The position numbers and the translations under genes were made by a program. A model generated the notes under the pieces. The model was not told the origin of the DNA and made no database searches. It saw nothing but the letters and a program-made list of their open reading frames with translations. A DNA stretch of 64,000 nt. Source: Helicobacter pylori. Lineage in GTDB: Bacteria > Campylobacterota > Campylobacteria > Campylobacterales > Helicobacteraceae. The stretch is from contig CP032039.1 of the NCBI GenBank assembly GCA_008032935.1, positions 186,001-250,000 on the forward strand, read 5' to 3'. Of the stretch, positions 8,964 through 18,644 are shown in pieces (position 1 is the stretch's first letter; each line of letters starts with the position of its first letter).

Positions 8964-10376
8964 TTAGGCGTTTTGATTTTGTCTGTTAAAATCATCATCA
9001 ACCCTTACAATATCGTCTTCACCGACATACTCGCCCACTTGAACTTCTATGATAATTAAAGGGATTTTGCCGTAATTAGCCAAGCGGTGTAGGGTGTTTT
9101 TAGGGATATAAGTGGACTCATTAGCTTGCAATTCAAACGATTGGTGATCCAACTCCACGCTCGCCATCCCGCTAATCACCACCCAGTGTTCGCTCCTGTG
9201 GAAATGCTTTTGTAAAGAAAGCCTAGCGTTTGGTTTGACTTCCAAAATCTTAACCTTGTAACAACCGCTCTCATGCAAGACTTCATAACTCCCCCAAGGG
9301 CGATAGACTTTAGTGTGCGTTTGTAATAATTCTTGATTATGCGTTTCTATCTCGCTCACTAGGGCTTTTAAATCTTTAGCCTTGTCTTTATGAACGATTA
9401 AAAGAGCGTCTTTAGTGTCAATGATGGCTAAATTCTCAACCCCTAAAAGAGCGCTCACTTTATGAGAAAACACTAAATTATTCTGGCTCTCTTTGGCAAA
9501 AACAGGCGTTTGATTCAGGCTGACATTCTCTTTAGGCTCGTTAGCCACCTCTTCAAAAAGAGCGTTAAAATTCCCTAGATCGCTCCATTTGGCGTTTAAT
9601 CCTACCATTTTGATTTTGTGGCTTTGTTGCATTAAAGCTATATCCACGCTCACATCTTCTAAATCTTGCATGCTCTTTTCGCTCAAACGAGCGATCTTTT
9701 GTTCAAAAAAATACGCGTTTTCTAACGATTCAAACGCTCTTTCACACCCCTTTAAAATAGTAGGGGCATGCTTTTTTAGCTCGTCTAAAAAAACGCCCGC
9801 TTGGAAAACAAACATGCCGCTATTGAAATAAAAACCCCCGCTTTTTTGAAACTCTATCGCTTTTTCTAGGCTTGGCTTTTCAATGAATCGCTTCACATCT
9901 AAACCATTAGGGCTTTCAATATACCCAAACTCGGTATTGGGCTTGTCAATACTCACCCCAAAAGTGACTAAAAAACCTTTTTGCGCTAAATCAATCGCTT
10001 TTTTCATTGCATTTTCATACGCTTGAAGGTCTTTAATCAAATGATCGCTTGGCGTAACGATGAGTAAATCTTCTTTATCGCTCATTAAAGCGCTCAAAGC
10101 AATGGCGTTAGCGGTGTTTTTACTCAAGCTCTCTAATAAAAAACCCACGCTTTTGTTTTTGATTTCGCTCTCTATTTCTTCTAGGGCTAAAAAATAATGC
10201 TTTTCGTTGCACACAATGAGCGTTTCATCCACTAATGAAGCGTTTCTTTTAAAACTCAATTCAAACAAGCTTTTATGGTCAAAAAGCTTTAAAAATTGCT
10301 TAGGGTATAGGCTACGGCTTAAAGGCCATAAGCGTTTGCCGCTCCCCCCACTCAGTAAGATATTTTTAATTTTCAT
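8964..10376 (-). CDS. manC: Mannose-1-phosphate guanylyltransferase / mannose-6-phosphate isomerase
   Basis: This is a bifunctional type II enzyme of 470 residues. The N-terminal nucleotidyltransferase half carries LSGGSGKRLWPLSRSLYPKQ and FIEKPSLEKA. The C-terminal cupin isomerase half (about residues 345-460) carries RPWGSYEVL, LSLQKHFHRSEHWVV and YIPKNTLHRLAN. It makes GDP-mannose for the next two genes. It is called rfbM, algA or manC in H. pylori (HP0043). It starts about 70 bases from the converging end of comB10, in the same minus-strand direction, so transcription from the comB side could read into it. Confidence 0.94.
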   Translation of the reverse strand: MKIKNILLSGGSGKRLWPLSRSLYPKQFLKLFDHKSLFELSFKRNASLVDETLIVCNEKHYFLALEEIESEIKNKSVGFLLESLSKNTANAIALSALMSDKEDLLIVTPSDHLIKDLQAYENAMKKAIDLAQKGFLVTFGVSIDKPNTEFGYIESPNGLDVKRFIEKPSLEKAIEFQKSGGFYFNSGMFVFQAGVFLDELKKHAPTILKGCERAFESLENAYFFEQKIARLSEKSMQDLEDVSVDIALMQQSHKIKMVGLNAKWSDLGNFNALFEEVANEPKENVSLNQTPVFAKESQNNLVFSHKVSALLGVENLAIIDTKDALLIVHKDKAKDLKALVSEIETHNQELLQTHTKVYRPWGSYEVLHESGCYKVKILEVKPNARLSLQKHFHRSEHWVVISGMASVELDHQSFELQANESTYIPKNTLHRLANYGKIPLIIIEVQVGEYVGEDDIVRVDDDFNRQNQNA

Positions 10377-10445
10377 GGGTTTTCTTGTCAGGCTCTCTTT
10401 TGTTTTTTAGGGTTATTATAGCGTTTTTAATCGGGCGTTTTTGAG

Positions 10446-11580
10446 TCACTTCAAAAACTCAGCGATGACTTCATTCTCTCTGGGTATAGGGAAGAAAATG
10501 TCAGTATTGGGCGAAATGAAGACCCTACTCCCCTCTCTAATCACCACAATGGGAGCGATTTTGCTCTTGTCTCTTAAAATTTGATTGACCACTTGATTGA
10601 TCCCCATACCGCTTTGCCTCATCAATTGCATTAAGAGGTAATCCCCAAAGAAATTGGTGGCTCCTTCTTTATTGCCCCTGTTGTTTAAAGCCGAAGTGAT
10701 CCCAATCAATAAGCCGTTAGTGAGCGTAGAAAGCAGTAACGGCACGCCATAGCGCTGGAAATTCCTTTCAATCAATTCCCCCACTAAGCCGTTATAGCCT
10801 TTAATGTCCGCCCCTTTAGCGTTAGTGAGCATGATATTGATGCCATGGGGGTGATGATGCGGCTCCATACAATATCCAAGCGGTATTCGCCCATTTTGTT
10901 GTTGTTGCTGTAATAGCCTATGACTTTAGAGCCTTTGGGGATTAAAACGGCTTTTCCCATGTGAGCGAAAATATCGCTCTCCACTTGCGCGATGACTTTA
11001 CCAGCGATCTGGCTAGAAATGGGCGTGATGAGAAAGGCGGGTATCATTTTATCCGCTGTAATGGTGCGTAAAAGCTTGTTTTCATTAGTGGCGATGTCTT
11101 TTTCTTTAAGGTTAGTGAAACCATCAATGCCATTAGGGTTATCCATGGGGAAAATCAGGTTTTCTTCGTAATTTTTAGGGCTTTGTTTGAAAGGGGTGAT
11201 GCGAGCGGCTAATAAATCTAATTGCTTTAGAGAAAAATCTTTTTTAGGGGGGTTGTGTTTGTTTTTAAATCCATGGGAGTGCTCTTAAAAGTTTCTTCTT
11301 TGGAATAGTTCATTTCTTTGGAGTTTAGGGCTTTTAAAGCGGCTTTGAGCTGTTCTTGTAAGGCTTTGATGGTAGCGTCTTTGGAGCTTTCTGTGTTAGT
11401 TGGCTGTGGGTTTTGAGTGAAGGTGTAGTCTTGTAAGGGGTATTTCACCTCATCGTCATTTAAAAGGCTAGGCTGGTTATTTAAGGGGGCTTTTGGCTTT
11501 TGATGATAGACTAAAGAAATGGTTGTAATCGTTGCAAAACCCCCTGCAACAATCAACGCCCCCTTAAGCCACTTATTCAT
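10446..11580 (-). pseudogene. comB10: ComB10 (VirB10/TrbI-like competence protein), two frameshifts
   Basis: Three pieces in three reading frames together give one full ComB10. The first, from an ATG at 11580 (MNKWLKGALIVAGG, one inner-membrane segment), runs through a Gln/Lys-rich linker and stops at 11227. The second is the VirB10 core (about 11236-10850, including SQIAGKVIAQVESDIFAH). The third is the C-terminus (HGINIMLTNAKGADIKGYNG to the end at 10446). Each break needs one extra base in a G/C run: six G at 11247-11252 (plus strand) and five G at 10847-10851. ComB10 spans the periplasm and couples the inner and outer parts of the DNA-uptake channel. Either this strain is competence-defective or these are base-calling errors. 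Confidence 0.85.
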
Positions 11581-12559
11581 CTTTACCCTTTTTGACAAAA
11601 CGGATGCACAAATAGTCCTTACCCAGCCTTAAAGTCCATTTAGTAGAAACGTCTTCAGTGATAATGTAATCGCCTACAATCCTTGTATTCACCGGGTTAT
11701 CATAGCCATCAACGACCTTATAAACCACCGGGAATTTAGAGAGCGCTAATTTTTTGTCAAATTTGAAATAAGTGAATTGTTTGTCGTTAAAGATTTCTTT
11801 AGGCATCAAAGAAAGTTTGGATTTTTTAGAACAAGCCCATAAACAATACCATTTCCTTTGAGAGCTTTTTAAAGCCTTATAACCTTTTTGAATGTCTTTT
11901 TTAACGATTTTCATCGCATTGGTGTTATCGCCAATAGTTATAGTCTCTTCTTCTTTTTCTTTGGTTTCTTCTTTTTCTTCTTTTAAGGGTTTGTTGTTTG
12001 TGGGAGCGTTTTCAAGGGTATTTTCTTTATTTTCTTTATTTTCTTTTTGGGGCTTCAAAAAAGCGTTAGAATAATAATTTTTATCTTCTATAAAAACCTG
12101 CAAATTAGGGTGTTTGGAGCTGGTGAAAGTGGTAGAAAACACATAGAAAGAAAAAATCTTGCCCTCACTATCTATCACGCTGATATTAGAATCCACGCCA
12201 ATTTGTAGGGGTTTGATGAGCAAAATGCGATCGTTACTTTCTAATATTTTCGCATCAAAGCCCACCTTATCCCCTAAAACAAAATCGCTAATGGGTTTTG
12301 AAAAAAACAATAAGGTCGCCATCGCATAACGCAAGCGGATTTTATAGGTTTGTCCTTGAAAGTAATCAATGTTCAAAGTGTTGGACATTTTTGAGCGGTT
12401 TTTATCAAAAAAGCTCCCTTGAATGGCGTTTAAATCCTGCATGGGGTGGTTTAAATGCGCCGGGGCTGTTTCGTTCGCTTCTTCTAAAAAGTCATCGGCT
12501 TTTAAAGCGCTAAAAGCCAACAAAAAGCCCACAAGAGCGTATAAAACCTTACGCATCAA
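11573..12559 (-). CDS. comB9: ComB9, VirB9-like competence channel protein
   Basis: The 328-residue secreted protein has a signal peptide (VLYALVGFLLAFSALKA). A VirB9/CagX-type domain begins around residue 65 (TYKIRLRYAMATLLFFSKPI), followed by a low-complexity Lys/Glu linker (about residues 175-215) and a C-terminal beta domain (DYIITEDVSTKWTLRLG). It is part of the outer-membrane core of the ComB DNA-uptake system with ComB7 and ComB10. Its start overlaps comB8 by 4 bases and its end overlaps comB10 by 8 bases, which is tight translational coupling. Confidence 0.92.
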   Translation of the reverse strand: MMRKVLYALVGFLLAFSALKADDFLEEANETAPAHLNHPMQDLNAIQGSFFDKNRSKMSNTLNIDYFQGQTYKIRLRYAMATLLFFSKPISDFVLGDKVGFDAKILESNDRILLIKPLQIGVDSNISVIDSEGKIFSFYVFSTTFTSSKHPNLQVFIEDKNYYSNAFLKPQKENKENKENTLENAPTNNKPLKEEKEETKEKEEETITIGDNTNAMKIVKKDIQKGYKALKSSQRKWYCLWACSKKSKLSLMPKEIFNDKQFTYFKFDKKLALSKFPVVYKVVDGYDNPVNTRIVGDYIITEDVSTKWTLRLGKDYLCIRFVKKGKDE

Positions 12560-13299
12560 TCATTCCTATTAGTCGGCGCGATTTCAGTGATGCTGTAACG
12601 AGTGATTTTAAAGCCGGTAGGGTTTTTAGGCATGGAAGCGTAATCAAAATCCGGGGTGTCAAACAAATAGCTCAATACGATTTTATAACGCTTTTCATAC
12701 ACGAGCTTGTTTTCATTCAAAAGTTTAGCGGCAATGGACACGCTCGCAATGGGGTTATTGTCTTGCTGATAGATCGCAATATTGACGATATGGACTTCTC
12801 TTTCTAAATGGCTTTGTGCATAAATGCTGTTTTGGGTTTTAATCAAATCCTCAAAGCGTTGCCACACCTTAGAACTGCTTTGCAAGCGCACCAATTCATA
12901 GCGCGATTTATCGTCAATGCGGTTAATGCTCTCCCGGTTTAACACATACGCCCCAATGAGCGAACGAGCCAACGCTTCATTACTGGAAATGCTTTTATCC
13001 GCTCTTTGGATAATGGCGTAATGCTTGTCCTGGTTTAAAAAATCCACGAAATGGTGTTCGGTTTTTTGTAAGGGCAGGATACTGATTAACACGATCGCTA
13101 AAACAAGGGCGATAAAACTCATCAAGCCTAATAGCTTGTAAGCGATTTTCAAGCGGTTTCTCTCCAGTCTGAACACGCTTTGCATGTCCAAATCATTCAC
13201 CGAAAAACCAGAAAGCTTGTTTTCTAAATGCTTTTCTTGGTGGCTTAAAAGCTCTTCTAAATAGATCAATTGCTCGCTGTTGAAAGGCTTTTCTCTCAT
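12556..13299 (-). CDS. comB8: ComB8, VirB8-like inner-membrane protein
   Basis: This is a 247-residue VirB8-family protein. It has a cytoplasmic N-terminus of about 75 residues, one membrane segment (LLGLMSFIALVLAIVLISIL at about 77-96) and a periplasmic NTF2-like domain with conserved YVLNRESIN and YEKRYKIVLSYLFDTPD. It anchors assembly of the competence channel. It overlaps comB7 upstream (ATGA) and comB9 downstream by 4 bases each. Confidence 0.92.
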   Translation of the reverse strand: MREKPFNSEQLIYLEELLSHQEKHLENKLSGFSVNDLDMQSVFRLERNRLKIAYKLLGLMSFIALVLAIVLISILPLQKTEHHFVDFLNQDKHYAIIQRADKSISSNEALARSLIGAYVLNRESINRIDDKSRYELVRLQSSSKVWQRFEDLIKTQNSIYAQSHLEREVHIVNIAIYQQDNNPIASVSIAAKLLNENKLVYEKRYKIVLSYLFDTPDFDYASMPKNPTGFKITRYSITEIAPTNRND

Positions 13300-13409
13300 G
13301 CGAGATTTAACCTATTTTCATACAAGGTGCAAGGGCTTTTTTTCATCTCATGCACCTTACTGGTGCAACCAAAAAACACAAGTCCCATGATAACAAAAAA
13401 AATTCTCAT
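13296..13409 (-). CDS. comB7: ComB7, very small competence lipoprotein
   Basis: This 37-residue ORF lies between comB6 and comB8. It begins MRIFFVIMGLVFFGC, a signal sequence ending in a lipobox with the lipidated cysteine at residue 15. The mature part has 22 residues with a second cysteine (KKSPCTLYENRLNLA). The stop overlaps the comB8 start (ATGA). The size, place and lipobox match ComB7 of H. pylori, which stabilises ComB9/ComB10. Its short length makes it easy to miss. Confidence 0.88.
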   Translation of the reverse strand: MRIFFVIMGLVFFGCTSKVHEMKKSPCTLYENRLNLA

Positions 13410-13424
13410 TAAATTCCCATTTAT

Positions 13425-14522
13425 TTAAATTTCATTTTTTGTATTTATTGTATCCTTTTTAACCTTTTTTTGCTTGAAATTTGGAATTTTTACATCTAAT
13501 TGAGTGGTTTCTACCTTAAATGTGGGGGAATGCGTTTCTTTTTCTTTAGAAACGCTACCGCTTGTAGAAGGAGAAACGCTAGAGGGAGCGGGCGAGGTCG
13601 TGATGTATTGTAAGGAATTGAGAGCGTTTTGGCTGAGGTTAGCGCTCAAATTGGTGGCGAGTTTGTAAGTTTCTTTAAGGCTGTTTTGCACCCTAAACAA
13701 AGCGTTGATGAAAAAAGGCACGCCGATGATAAAAACGCAACACAAAAATAACGCTACCACCAATAAAAGGCTTAAGTCTTGTTTTTCTTGCATGCTAGCA
13801 TCTATTAAAGCCTTAGTAACCGACACGTTCAAAAACCCCACCAACAACAAAAAAGGCTTGTAAAACCCAAGAGCGAAGCATTTTTTTAGGCATATAACCA
13901 CAACGCTCCTCCAGGTTTTAAAAAACCCAAACGCTAAAAACAGCGCCCCTAAAGAGCACCACACATGCACTTCCAAATACACTAAAATGATAATCGCAAA
14001 CAAAACGCTCAAAAAAAGCGCTTGCAAGATGCTTAAAAAAAGCCACACGGACATTTCATTATGGCTCAAATCGCTGATAAAGCTAAGGGCATAAAAACCA
14101 TGATTAAAGATAAAATCTAAAGAAAGCGCGTGGTTAGAAAAGTTACTCAAGCTTTGAGAGAGGCTTTGAGTGATCATGTTAGGCGCAATAAAAATAGCGT
14201 TTTGAAACAATTCATAAAAGCGCGAAGGGTTTTTTAAAGCGTAGTTAAACAGCGCAAAAAACCCCACAAACAATAACGCTTCTGTTAGCGCGCTAGTGCT
14301 GAAGAAATTCTGTTCTTTCAAACTCCTATAAGCAAAGAGCATGAACGCCAAAGCGACCACGCTATTAAACACCAATTGCGCATGCAAGGTGTAGAGAAAA
14401 AATTCAGCGAAACGCCCTAAAATCGCCGTGAGAGGCGTGATAAACCAAGAAAGGATAATCTCATAAGCGTCATGTTTCATCAATATTTCAACGGACTTTA
14501 ATGTAAAATTCAAAGCCTTCAC
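13425..14522 (-). CDS. comB6: ComB6, VirB6-like polytopic membrane protein
   Basis: The 365-residue hydrophobic protein has about six membrane segments between residues 20 and 275 (for example FLSILQALFLSVLFAIIILV and LSLLLVVALFLCCVFIIGVP). It has a Ser/Thr-rich, then Lys-rich, cytoplasmic tail. This is the VirB6 layout of an inner-membrane channel component. By position it is comB6 (HP0037). The ATG at 14522 overlaps the upstream gene by 35 bases; a second ATG at 14480 (MKHDAYEII) would avoid that, so the start is uncertain. comB7 follows after 15 bases. Confidence 0.85.
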   Translation of the reverse strand: MKALNFTLKSVEILMKHDAYEIILSWFITPLTAILGRFAEFFLYTLHAQLVFNSVVALAFMLFAYRSLKEQNFFSTSALTEALLFVGFFALFNYALKNPSRFYELFQNAIFIAPNMITQSLSQSLSNFSNHALSLDFIFNHGFYALSFISDLSHNEMSVWLFLSILQALFLSVLFAIIILVYLEVHVWCSLGALFLAFGFFKTWRSVVVICLKKCFALGFYKPFLLLVGFLNVSVTKALIDASMQEKQDLSLLLVVALFLCCVFIIGVPFFINALFRVQNSLKETYKLATNLSANLSQNALNSLQYITTSPAPSSVSPSTSGSVSKEKETHSPTFKVETTQLDVKIPNFKQKKVKKDTINTKNEI

Positions 14523-15486
14523 GCCACACTAATAATTCAATTTTAGGCGCGCTTAACGCTTCTCTTAAAGCCTTCGGGTTGGACGCCACATTTTTACGAT
14601 TCACCCATAAAATCCTATCCCCAAGCTTTAAAAAATCCAAGCCTTTGGGCAAATGACTGCCTATTTTAGTGATAATGAAACGCTTGTCTAAAGCGATGCC
14701 ATAGCGCTCTAAAAAAGTGTCTTTGAGCAAAAACCCCCCATAACGCTTATTGACTTTAAGCGTTACTTCTTTGATTTTATGGTTTCGTTTGATGCTTACT
14801 TTTACAAGGCTTTGGTATTTAAGATTGCTCACCACCCATTCAAACTCGGCTAATGAGTGGATCTTTTGGTGGTTGATCGCTAGGATTTCATCGTTTTTTA
14901 AAAAAGGGTTTTTAGGGAAAAAGGGATCAAATTGCGCCACCACTAAACGCTTATGATGTTCTTCTAAACGCACCCCAATATCCCCATAATAAGGCTCTTT
15001 TTGGTTTAAAAAGCGCTTGATAAATTTCGTTTCTATAAAGCCATTCCCCCCTACCCCTAGCCCTAACATTTGATAGCAAATATTGCTGATAACGCCATTT
15101 TTTTGAATCTCTTGTGAAATTTGGGCGTAGCGCTCATAGCCTTTTTGCCTAAAAAGCAATCGCGCTTCTAGGGCTTCTTTATCCCCTATACTGGCCATTG
15201 GCCTTATAAGGGCGTCTTTGTCTAAATCCCTTAAGGTATAAAAATACTCGCTTGGCGCACTTTGCAACAAATACAGCCCCACAAAGGGATCGGATTTGAT
15301 GACTTTGGCGTGTTTAGGGTAGGTTTTGGAATAATACAGATACACGCCTTTAGGCAATCCTTTTAAAGCCACGCCCCCTTTTTGAAGGCTCGCTTTTTTA
15401 AAAAAAGCCTGACAATGCTTAAAATCATAAGCCCCTAAGCCGTTCAAAAAAACCAATAGAATGATAAGGGCTTTGTGAAACATCAC
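14488..15486 (-). CDS. Secreted PDZ-domain protein, function unknown
   Basis: This 332-residue protein has a signal peptide (ALIILLVFLNGLGA). Two PDZ-like units follow in the second half: one around residues 190-245 (FLKNDEILAINHQKIHSLAE) and one around 285-330 (LPKGLDFLKLGDRILWVNRK). Two cysteines (24 and about 136) could form a disulfide in the periplasm. It sits between ybaB (4-base overlap at its start) and comB6 (35-base overlap at its end). A periplasmic scaffold or protease-adaptor role is inference; whether it belongs to the competence machine is unknown. Confidence 0.75.
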   Translation of the reverse strand: MMFHKALIILLVFLNGLGAYDFKHCQAFFKKASLQKGGVALKGLPKGVYLYYSKTYPKHAKVIKSDPFVGLYLLQSAPSEYFYTLRDLDKDALIRPMASIGDKEALEARLLFRQKGYERYAQISQEIQKNGVISNICYQMLGLGVGGNGFIETKFIKRFLNQKEPYYGDIGVRLEEHHKRLVVAQFDPFFPKNPFLKNDEILAINHQKIHSLAEFEWVVSNLKYQSLVKVSIKRNHKIKEVTLKVNKRYGGFLLKDTFLERYGIALDKRFIITKIGSHLPKGLDFLKLGDRILWVNRKNVASNPKALREALSAPKIELLVWREGFEFYIKVR

Positions 15487-15785
15487 AATTTGGCAAAATT
15501 CCCCAAATTCCCCAACATGTTAAAGGCTAAATTTTTGCGGTTTTCTTCTACGGCTTTATACCCGTCATTCAAAGCGCTCATCAAATAGATTTGCATCGCT
15601 TCTTTATCTTCTAACAGGCTGTCATCAATTTGCAAATCCACTAACTCCCCCACCCCATTAAAACTCACGCTCACCATTCCCCCACCGCTTTTGGAAGTGT
15701 GGATCGTGTCTTTATTCTTTTCTTCTAGTTGGGAAAACTCTTTTTTCATGCCGTCTAATAACCCGCCCAATTGACTAAAATCCAT
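15483..15785 (-). CDS. ybaB: YbaB/EbfC nucleoid-associated protein
   Basis: The 100-residue protein has the YbaB layout: an N-terminal helix with Met/Lys-rich sequence (LDGMKKEFSQLEEKNKD), the central beta strands GGGMVSVSFNGVGELVDLQI, and a C-terminal helix that dimerises. Family members bind DNA as dimers and may shape the nucleoid. It lies 10 bases after panD and overlaps the next gene by 4 bases, in a long minus-strand operon. Confidence 0.88.
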   Translation of the reverse strand: MDFSQLGGLLDGMKKEFSQLEEKNKDTIHTSKSGGGMVSVSFNGVGELVDLQIDDSLLEDKEAMQIYLMSALNDGYKAVEENRKNLAFNMLGNLGNFAKL

Positions 15786-15795
15786 CTCTAACCCT

Positions 15796-16146
15796 TTATT
15801 TTTCTAAAATTTCATTCTTTTCATCCACTAGCACGATGCATGGCTTGTGCGCGTTGATTTCATCTTCATTCATGCTCGCATAAGCTAAAATGATCACCAC
15901 ATCGCCTATGGCCACCTTTCTGGCTGCTGCACCATTGACGCAAATCTCGCCCCTTTTTTTCCCTAAAATCACATAGGTGCTGAAGCGTTCGCCGTTATTG
16001 ACATCCACGATTTCTACCTTCATGCCCTCTCTAAGCTTAGCGAGCTTGGCCAAATCCTCATCTATGGTGATCGATCCTACATAATTGAGATTAGCGTCTG
16101 TGATAGTGGCCCTATGGATTTTACTATAAAGCATTTCAAAAGTCAT
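15796..16146 (-). CDS. panD: Aspartate 1-decarboxylase, pyruvoyl-dependent
   Basis: PanD makes beta-alanine from aspartate for pantothenate and CoA. The 116-residue proenzyme self-cleaves at Gly24-Ser25 in NYVGSITID, and Ser25 becomes the pyruvoyl group. [23 protein letters not shown] and [20 protein letters not shown] are family signatures. It overlaps the end of clpA by 11 bases. panC, the enzyme that uses its product, is also in this window at 46808-47638, far from it. Confidence 0.95.
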   Translation of the reverse strand: MTFEMLYSKIHRATITDANLNYVGSITIDEDLAKLAKLREGMKVEIVDVNNGERFSTYVILGKKRGEICVNGAAARKVAIGDVVIILAYASMNEDEINAHKPCIVLVDEKNEILEK

Positions 16147-18355
16147 TTTCTTTCACCTTTTGCGCGCGCTTGATTTCTTTCAAAACCAATTGGTTTTTTT
16201 CTAGCAAGCAAGCGATCTTGCAAGGTTTTTTAAACGATTGCAAGAGCAATAGATCGCTTAGTGGGGTTTTGATCTCATTGTGAATGATTTTTTTAATTTC
16301 CCTCGCTCCTAAAGTCGTTTGGTAGCTTTTTTGCGCGATGAATTTCAAAACTTCTTTATGGAATTTTAAGGCTATGTCTTGCTCTAGCGCTAGGGCTTTT
16401 AATTTGTCTAATTCCACAGAAACAATGCGTTCAAAATCCTCCAAACCAAGCGCGTTAAACGGCACGATCGCATCAATCCTAGATCGTAATTCAGGGGTCA
16501 AAAGCTCTTTAACGGCTTTATCATACTTGGTGTTTTTAGCGCTAAAAAACCCTAGCACATCCTTATCCTTACTCCCCACATTTGAAGTCATGATCAAAAT
16601 CACATGCTTAAAGCTCGCCTGATTGCCTAAATTATCGCTCAAAGTGGCGTTATCCATCACTTGCAACAACAAATCATACACATTAGAATGGGCTTTTTCT
16701 ATCTCATCTAAAAGCAGCAAGCAATGCGGGTGTTTTTTAATCGCATTCACCAATAACCCCCCTTGCTCAAACCCCACATAACCGCTAGGACTCCCGATGA
16801 GTTTGGCCACGCTATGGGCTTCTTTATATTCGCTCATGTCAAAGCGTTCAAAATGCAAATTCAAATTCAAGGCCAATTCTTTAGCCAACTCTGTTTTCCC
16901 CACCCCACTAGGCCCCACGAATAAAAAGCTCCCCACAGGCTTATTTTTTGCAGAAAGCCCGCAATGCTGGATTTTAATCGCATTGCTGACAAGATTGATC
17001 GCTTCGGTTTGGGCGAAAATCTTATTTTTAAGCGATTTTTCCAAGTTCCTTAAAAGGGCTTTTTTATCGCTGCTCAAACGCATTTTAGGGATTTTAAGCT
17101 TGAGAGCGAGCGTTTCTTTCACATCATCAACGCCGATTTTTTTGCCCTTTTTAGGGCTGATTTTTTTCCTCGATCCCACCTCATCTAATAATTCAATCGC
17201 TTTATCCGGCAAGAATCTATCATGCATGTAATAGCTCGTTAAATCCACGCATGCCTTAAACACGCTCTCATCATAACGCACCTGGTGGTGTTCTTCATAA
17301 AGGGGAGCGATCTTTTTTAAGATCAAATAACACGCCTCTTTAGAAGGCTCTTCAACTTTTATGACTGAAAAACGCCTGTTGAAAGCCTTGTCTTTTTCAA
17401 ACACGCTGCGGTATTCTTCAAAAGTGGTCGCTCCTAAACATTTCAAGCCCCCATCCGTTAGAACCGGTTTTAATATATTCGCCGCATCCAAGCTCCCAGC
17501 GTTACTGCTCCCTGCACCTAAAAGGGTGTGGATTTCATCAATGAATAAAATGATACGGCCGTTTTGTTGGATTTCTTTGAGCGTTTTTTTCAAGCGTTTT
17601 TCAAAATCCCCTCTGTATTTTGCCCCAGCCACCATTAAGGCTAAATCCAAAGAATAGACTTCATATTCTTGCAAAAACTCCGGCACTTCTTTTTGAGCGA
17701 TCTTTAAAGCCAAAGCTTCAGCGATGGAGGTTTTCCCCACGCCCGCTTCGCCAATTAAAAGCGGGTTATTCTTTTTTCTGCGCCCTAAAATTTCTATCAC
17801 TCTTAAAATCTCTTCTTCTCTGCCAATGACTGGATCTAAAGCGTTATCTTGGGCTAAAGCACTCAAGTTTTTAGCGTATTTTTTTAAGGGAGTGTTTTTG
17901 GGCACTTCTTCATTGGTGTCATTAGGAATGCCATGGTTATCCAAATCCAATAAAGCAGGATTGGAATACAAACGAGCGATGCCAAAACTATCCATGAGTT
18001 TTGAAGCGTAACAATCGGGGTGATCCAGCATTAAAATAAGCAATTCTTCCACGCCCACGCTCTCAAAACTACTCGCATACATTCTTTTAAGCATTCTTAA
18101 TAGCACAAAACTCCTGGCAGGCATTTTGGCGGGATCGCTCTTTAAAGGCACATATTGCAACAAATAGTCTTTAAGGATTTGTTTTAATCTATCATAGTCA
18201 TCTCTTTCTAAAACGCCAATCATCTTTGCCCCGCTCTCATGCTCCAAAATGGCCAATAGCACATGCTCTGTGGTGCAAAGGGCATGGTTAAGATCTAAGG
18301 CTAAATTTAAAGCTCGGTTTAGGACTTCATTGAGATCTTGATTGAATTTAGCCAT
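16136..18355 (-). CDS. clpA: ATP-dependent Clp protease ATP-binding subunit ClpA
   Basis: The 739-residue AAA+ unfoldase feeds ClpP. It has a Clp N-domain (about residues 1-140), a first AAA module with Walker A GEAGVGKT and Walker [12 protein letters not shown], and a second with [16 protein letters not shown] and [20 protein letters not shown]. The second module carries an arginine-finger region ([15 protein letters not shown]). No ClpB-type coiled-coil middle domain is visible, which fits ClpA. Its ATG shares one base with the stop of clpS, its adaptor, so both are made together. Confidence 0.95.
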   Translation of the reverse strand: MAKFNQDLNEVLNRALNLALDLNHALCTTEHVLLAILEHESGAKMIGVLERDDYDRLKQILKDYLLQYVPLKSDPAKMPARSFVLLRMLKRMYASSFESVGVEELLILMLDHPDCYASKLMDSFGIARLYSNPALLDLDNHGIPNDTNEEVPKNTPLKKYAKNLSALAQDNALDPVIGREEEILRVIEILGRRKKNNPLLIGEAGVGKTSIAEALALKIAQKEVPEFLQEYEVYSLDLALMVAGAKYRGDFEKRLKKTLKEIQQNGRIILFIDEIHTLLGAGSSNAGSLDAANILKPVLTDGGLKCLGATTFEEYRSVFEKDKAFNRRFSVIKVEEPSKEACYLILKKIAPLYEEHHQVRYDESVFKACVDLTSYYMHDRFLPDKAIELLDEVGSRKKISPKKGKKIGVDDVKETLALKLKIPKMRLSSDKKALLRNLEKSLKNKIFAQTEAINLVSNAIKIQHCGLSAKNKPVGSFLFVGPSGVGKTELAKELALNLNLHFERFDMSEYKEAHSVAKLIGSPSGYVGFEQGGLLVNAIKKHPHCLLLLDEIEKAHSNVYDLLLQVMDNATLSDNLGNQASFKHVILIMTSNVGSKDKDVLGFFSAKNTKYDKAVKELLTPELRSRIDAIVPFNALGLEDFERIVSVELDKLKALALEQDIALKFHKEVLKFIAQKSYQTTLGAREIKKIIHNEIKTPLSDLLLLQSFKKPCKIACLLEKNQLVLKEIKRAQKVKENDF

Positions 18356-18630
18356 TATCTTATCTCTTCTACCAATAATTTTAAGGGGAGATCCAGCTCT
18401 CTGGCTTTATCCCTAACCCATGCTGCCCTATGCCTGGCAATATCATAAGGATAGACGCCACAAACCCCCTCGCCATCACGATGGATGCTTGATGTGAGAG
18501 CTTGAGCCTCTTCTAAAGACTTGTCAAAAAAATCCCTCAAAGCAGAGATGACAAATTCCGCTGTCGTAATGGGGTCATCAACCATGATCACTTGCGCCAT
18601 GGTGGGGGTGGGTATGTTATACATTTTCAT
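18355..18630 (-). CDS. clpS: ClpS adaptor for N-end-rule substrates
   Basis: The 91-residue protein has the ClpS core: VIMVDDPITTAEFVISAL near the N-terminus, where most bacteria have DD(N/D)-x-T-x-x-FV, the central HRDGEGVCGVYPYDIA, and a C-terminal helix. ClpS delivers proteins with destabilising N-terminal residues to ClpAP. The N-terminal extension before the core is short. It lies directly before clpA and 14 bases after the UspA-like gene. Confidence 0.93.
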   Translation of the reverse strand: MKMYNIPTPTMAQVIMVDDPITTAEFVISALRDFFDKSLEEAQALTSSIHRDGEGVCGVYPYDIARHRAAWVRDKARELDLPLKLLVEEIR

Positions 18631-18644
18631 GCTGCTTATCCATG

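Noticed and set aside
16797..17231. Plus-strand open frames inside clpA
   Set aside because: They are antisense shadows of conserved AAA+ coding sequence with no motifs or ribosome sites.
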